Part shown: positions 13,917-15,885 of the stretch, piece by piece
How positions within the stretch are numbered: position 1 is the stretch's first letter
How the letters are laid out: each line of letters starts with the position of its first letter
NCBI GenBank assembly: GCA_015222595.1
Contig: JADFVP010000118.1
Span: forward strand, 1-15,885
DNA from: Pseudomonadota bacterium
Lineage (GTDB): Bacteria > Desulfobacterota > GWC2-55-46 > JADFVP01
DNA: 15,885 nt
Direction: 5' to 3'
The notes under the pieces: generated by a model
What the model saw: the letters and a program-made list of their open reading frames with translations, nothing else
Databases searched by the model: none
What the model was told of the DNA's origin: nothing
Made by a program: the position numbers and the translations under genes

Positions 13917-15410
13917 TCAAGAGCACCTCCGCTCTTCTATCACCCCGCCTCCATTCAAGAACGCAATTAAGAGAGCCAGCGGAGTCATGTGGAGCACGAG
14001 CCGGTCGAGCGAGGTCGATATCTGCCACGCGACATCCGCCGGGGTTATCACGTAAACGAGCGTATAGACCGCGAACTGCCCGATGAGCAGAAGAAGAAGC
14101 GCAAAAACTCCGGGCCTTAAGATCCCCTTCAAATTAAGAGCAACAGAGAGCGCAAGTACCCACCATGCAACGCTTACTAGTGAAAGGCGAACAAAGAGGT
14201 GCTTTAGTATCGCGCCGAGCACAAAGGGTAGTCTGCCTATGTTCTCTCCTATTGTGCCGACGTTGAGCCCTCCGGTGTACTCGCTGCCGAGACCGAAGTG
14301 CGCCTTGTAGAGCGCCCAGGGTAGAACAAAGAGCGCGAGCGCTGCAACTATAAAAAGCACACTCGTGGCCACTTTGACACCTTCGGGCCTCTCTTGTGTC
14401 CTCTTGCTTGTGGGAAAAAAGAAGGACGAAAGGGGCAGTTTGAAACTCTTAAGCAGCAGCAGAAGCAGAAGAAGCGACGCGCCGAGGAGCGCAAAGACCA
14501 CGCCCTCGTTCTTGGTCCACGCCCCGATAGCCAGCACAAGAGCTGCGGCCCTTAAGGCGCTGCCGGCGCCCTCTTTTGCGTATAGATAGATAAAGCCGCC
14601 GGAAGCCATAAAGAGGAGCGCGAGCGTTAAGTCCGCATAACCGACAAAGTCCCCGGAGTAGAGCCCGCCGATCTTCTGGGGAAGGCCTGCGGAGTGTATC
14701 ACAACCAGTGGGGTTAGCGAGAGCAGTGCAGCGGCAACGAGCGCGCTCCTGCGCCCGACGCTTCTCAGTATAAAGTAGTACAGAAGAGCCAGCAGCGCGG
14801 CGAACTGTATCGGGTAGAGTATCTTCGCTACAATGTCGTTCGCCTCTCCTAGCGTCGTAAAGAGCCACATTAATGAGAGCGGCACCAGGAGCGGATAGTC
14901 TGGGTGGTCGTAGCCGTAATCAGCATTAAGCAGAAAGCCGGAGGTCACTCCGCCGTCAATAAAGAAGGCGCGCGCCTTGAAGAACCAGATAGACCATGCG
15001 TCCCAGCCGGTAATCGGCAGGGCCCCGTAGTAGACAAATACATAGACGAGCTGAAGCGCGATAATTACGGTTGCCACTGTTTCGACCGCGCCCCACTGTG
15101 AAGTAGGCACACCGGTACTCTGCGCATAAACAGGCCTCTTTATCGTTCCTGTCCTGTAGAGCAGCAGGAGCGCAATGAGCAGCACGACCCACGGTAGGGC
15201 CACGCTAAAGGACGTGACACCGAGCCCGGCAACCGAGTAGAAGAAGAGCTGCAAAGAGAGTGCGCCGAGACCGAACAGAAGGCCGAGCGCGTTTATCGAC
15301 AGTCTGCCTAAACGGAGCACCCCTGCCGGGTCTACGCCTAAAAGAACGAGGCGGCCTGCGAGCAACACAATCGCAAAGGCGAAGATGGTACTGATGGCAG
15401 CATGGATCAT
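13917..15410 (-). CDS. Polytopic GT-C-like glycosyltransferase
   Basis: This 497-residue protein is almost wholly hydrophobic, with about 10-12 membrane segments. After two N-terminal segments and a short loop comes the GT-C-like pattern. ITGWDAWSIWFFKARAFF lies at 133-150, a long first extracytoplasmic loop with an Asp. It is followed by YGYDHPDYPLLVPL at 165-178, VGYADLTLALL near 255 and WTKNEG near 296. These recall the family 39/ArnT-type enzymes that use polyprenyl-phosphate sugars at the outer face of the inner membrane. Donor and acceptor cannot be named. A run of eight Leu is encoded by CTT/CTG codons (14451-14474). The ATG overlaps the preceding stop by 4 bp (ATGA), so the pair is translationally coupled. 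It ends 130 bp before era. Confidence is good for a GT-C membrane protein and low for a specific substrate. Confidence 0.75.
   Translation of the reverse strand: MIHAAISTIFAFAIVLLAGRLVLLGVDPAGVLRLGRLSINALGLLFGLGALSLQLFFYSVAGLGVTSFSVALPWVVLLIALLLLYRTGTIKRPVYAQSTGVPTSQWGAVETVATVIIALQLVYVFVYYGALPITGWDAWSIWFFKARAFFIDGGVTSGFLLNADYGYDHPDYPLLVPLSLMWLFTTLGEANDIVAKILYPIQFAALLALLYYFILRSVGRRSALVAAALLSLTPLVVIHSAGLPQKIGGLYSGDFVGYADLTLALLFMASGGFIYLYAKEGAGSALRAAALVLAIGAWTKNEGVVFALLGASLLLLLLLLKSFKLPLSSFFFPTSKRTQERPEGVKVATSVLFIVAALALFVLPWALYKAHFGLGSEYTGGLNVGTIGENIGRLPFVLGAILKHLFVRLSLVSVAWWVLALSVALNLKGILRPGVFALLLLLIGQFAVYTLVYVITPADVAWQISTSLDRLVLHMTPLALLIAFLNGGGVIEERRCS
14451..14474 (-). repeat. Leu-codon microsatellite in the GT-C gene
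   Basis: Eight consecutive CTT/CTG codons encode Leu8 inside a membrane segment. Length changes by whole units would stay in frame, so this is not a phase-variation switch. Confidence 0.6.
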
Positions 15411-15885
15411 AGCAGCCCCCCGTCGGCTCTATCCACTATAAAGAGTGCGGCGTATGCCCCCGGAGCAGCAGCCTCCCCGAACCTCTCGCCGTAGAGCCTC
15501 GTAAGGCCGTAGCCTCGCACCATGGAGGCCTCAATTCTCTGAACAGCCGCCACGTTCTCTTCTGTGACGAGCGCGGCAGCCGGAATATAGATCAGAACAA
15601 GGTCTCCTCGGATCAGGCTGCCGAAAGCTCCTTTGCCGAACTCGGCAAGTTCGACGCTCGCAGGGTAGAGGGCGTACCTGAGCTTTGAGCCGACCGAGCC
15701 GAAGGCAGCCTTGAGCGTAAAGAGATGTATCGGACGCTCGGACGGAGCGGAGTCTATCGCCTTTTGAGCTTCAATACCGACAATATAGAGCGGCCCCCCG
15801 GCGGCAACGCGCCTGCTCTCAGCGTTCTCGCCTGCTAAAGAGAGAGCGACCTTGACGCCGGTTACCTCGGCGCGGAGCATAGAGA
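15407..15885 (-). CDS. Unrecognised protein, probably 5'-incomplete
   Basis: The reading frame stays open to the right edge. An ATG at 15880 would give 157 residues, but nothing shows it is the true start, since the 5 bases beyond it carry no visible Shine-Dalgarno. I do not recognise the family. The visible part is soluble-looking and Ala/Gly rich. It contains PLYIVGIEAQKA (29-40), LRYALYPASVELAEF (67-81) and GDLVLIYIP (92-100). The 'YALYP ... DLVLIY' pattern resembles the periplasmic part of small proteins found beside polyprenyl-sugar glycosyltransferases. The N-terminal part, which might hold membrane segments, would be outside the window. The stop overlaps the start of the GT-C gene by 4 bp, so the two are probably made together and may act on the same envelope glycan. 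That role is inference. Confidence 0.6.
   Translation of the reverse strand, partial: SMLRAEVTGVKVALSLAGENAESRRVAAGGPLYIVGIEAQKAIDSAPSERPIHLFTLKAAFGSVGSKLRYALYPASVELAEFGKGAFGSLIRGDLVLIYIPAAALVTEENVAAVQRIEASMVRGYGLTRLYGERFGEAAAPGAYAALFIVDRADGGLL

Overview
The window holds a dense, almost entirely co-oriented block of bacterial housekeeping genes. Every gene I can support lies on the minus strand, so transcription runs from the right edge to the left edge. Fourteen protein genes are recognisable; the first and last run off the window. No RNA gene, mobile element, CRISPR array or phage segment is visible, and no stretch longer than about 185 bases lacks a gene.

The gene set and order (ftsH-folP-glmM-pdxJ-acpS-nnr-tsaE ... 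lysC, with era-der nearby) resemble the conserved block of Desulfobacterota ('Deltaproteobacteria') and related Gram-negative phyla. I infer a bacterium of that kind, probably uncultured, with moderate GC. AUA is the preferred Ile codon in lysC (19 of 27 Ile codons counted). The phylum assignment is inference from gene order, not from a search.

Layout in transcription order. (1) 15885-13917: the end of an unrecognised protein, overlapping by 4 bp a polytopic GT-C-like glycosyltransferase; probably an envelope glycan pair. (2) 13786-10702: era, der and a YihY/BrkB membrane protein, tightly spaced. Era and Der are ribosome-assembly GTPases. A short leader before era carries three TACTTC hexamers exactly 10 bp apart. 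(3) 10630-8520: ftsH with a clear sigma70-type promoter and a strong intrinsic terminator. (4) 8492-7557: folP, followed by a terminator that ends close to the glmM start. (5) 7415-2871: glmM-pdxJ-acpS-nnr-tsaE, with overlaps or gaps of at most 40 bp, ending in a terminator. These genes supply a cell-wall precursor, vitamin B6, acyl-carrier activation, NAD(P)HX repair and tRNA t6A. (6) 2724-1330: lpd, standing alone. (7) 1145-1: lysC, starting at GTG and cut by the left edge about 25 residues before its expected end.

The window does not contain an obvious new system. The points most worth a second look are: an AcpS whose two canonical metal-ligand positions are Glu and Arg rather than Asp and Glu; the absence of cdaA and ybbR between folP and glmM; terminators lying within about 30 bp of the folP and glmM starts; the phased repeats before era; and a 14-bp tandem duplication that supplies the tsaE stop codon.
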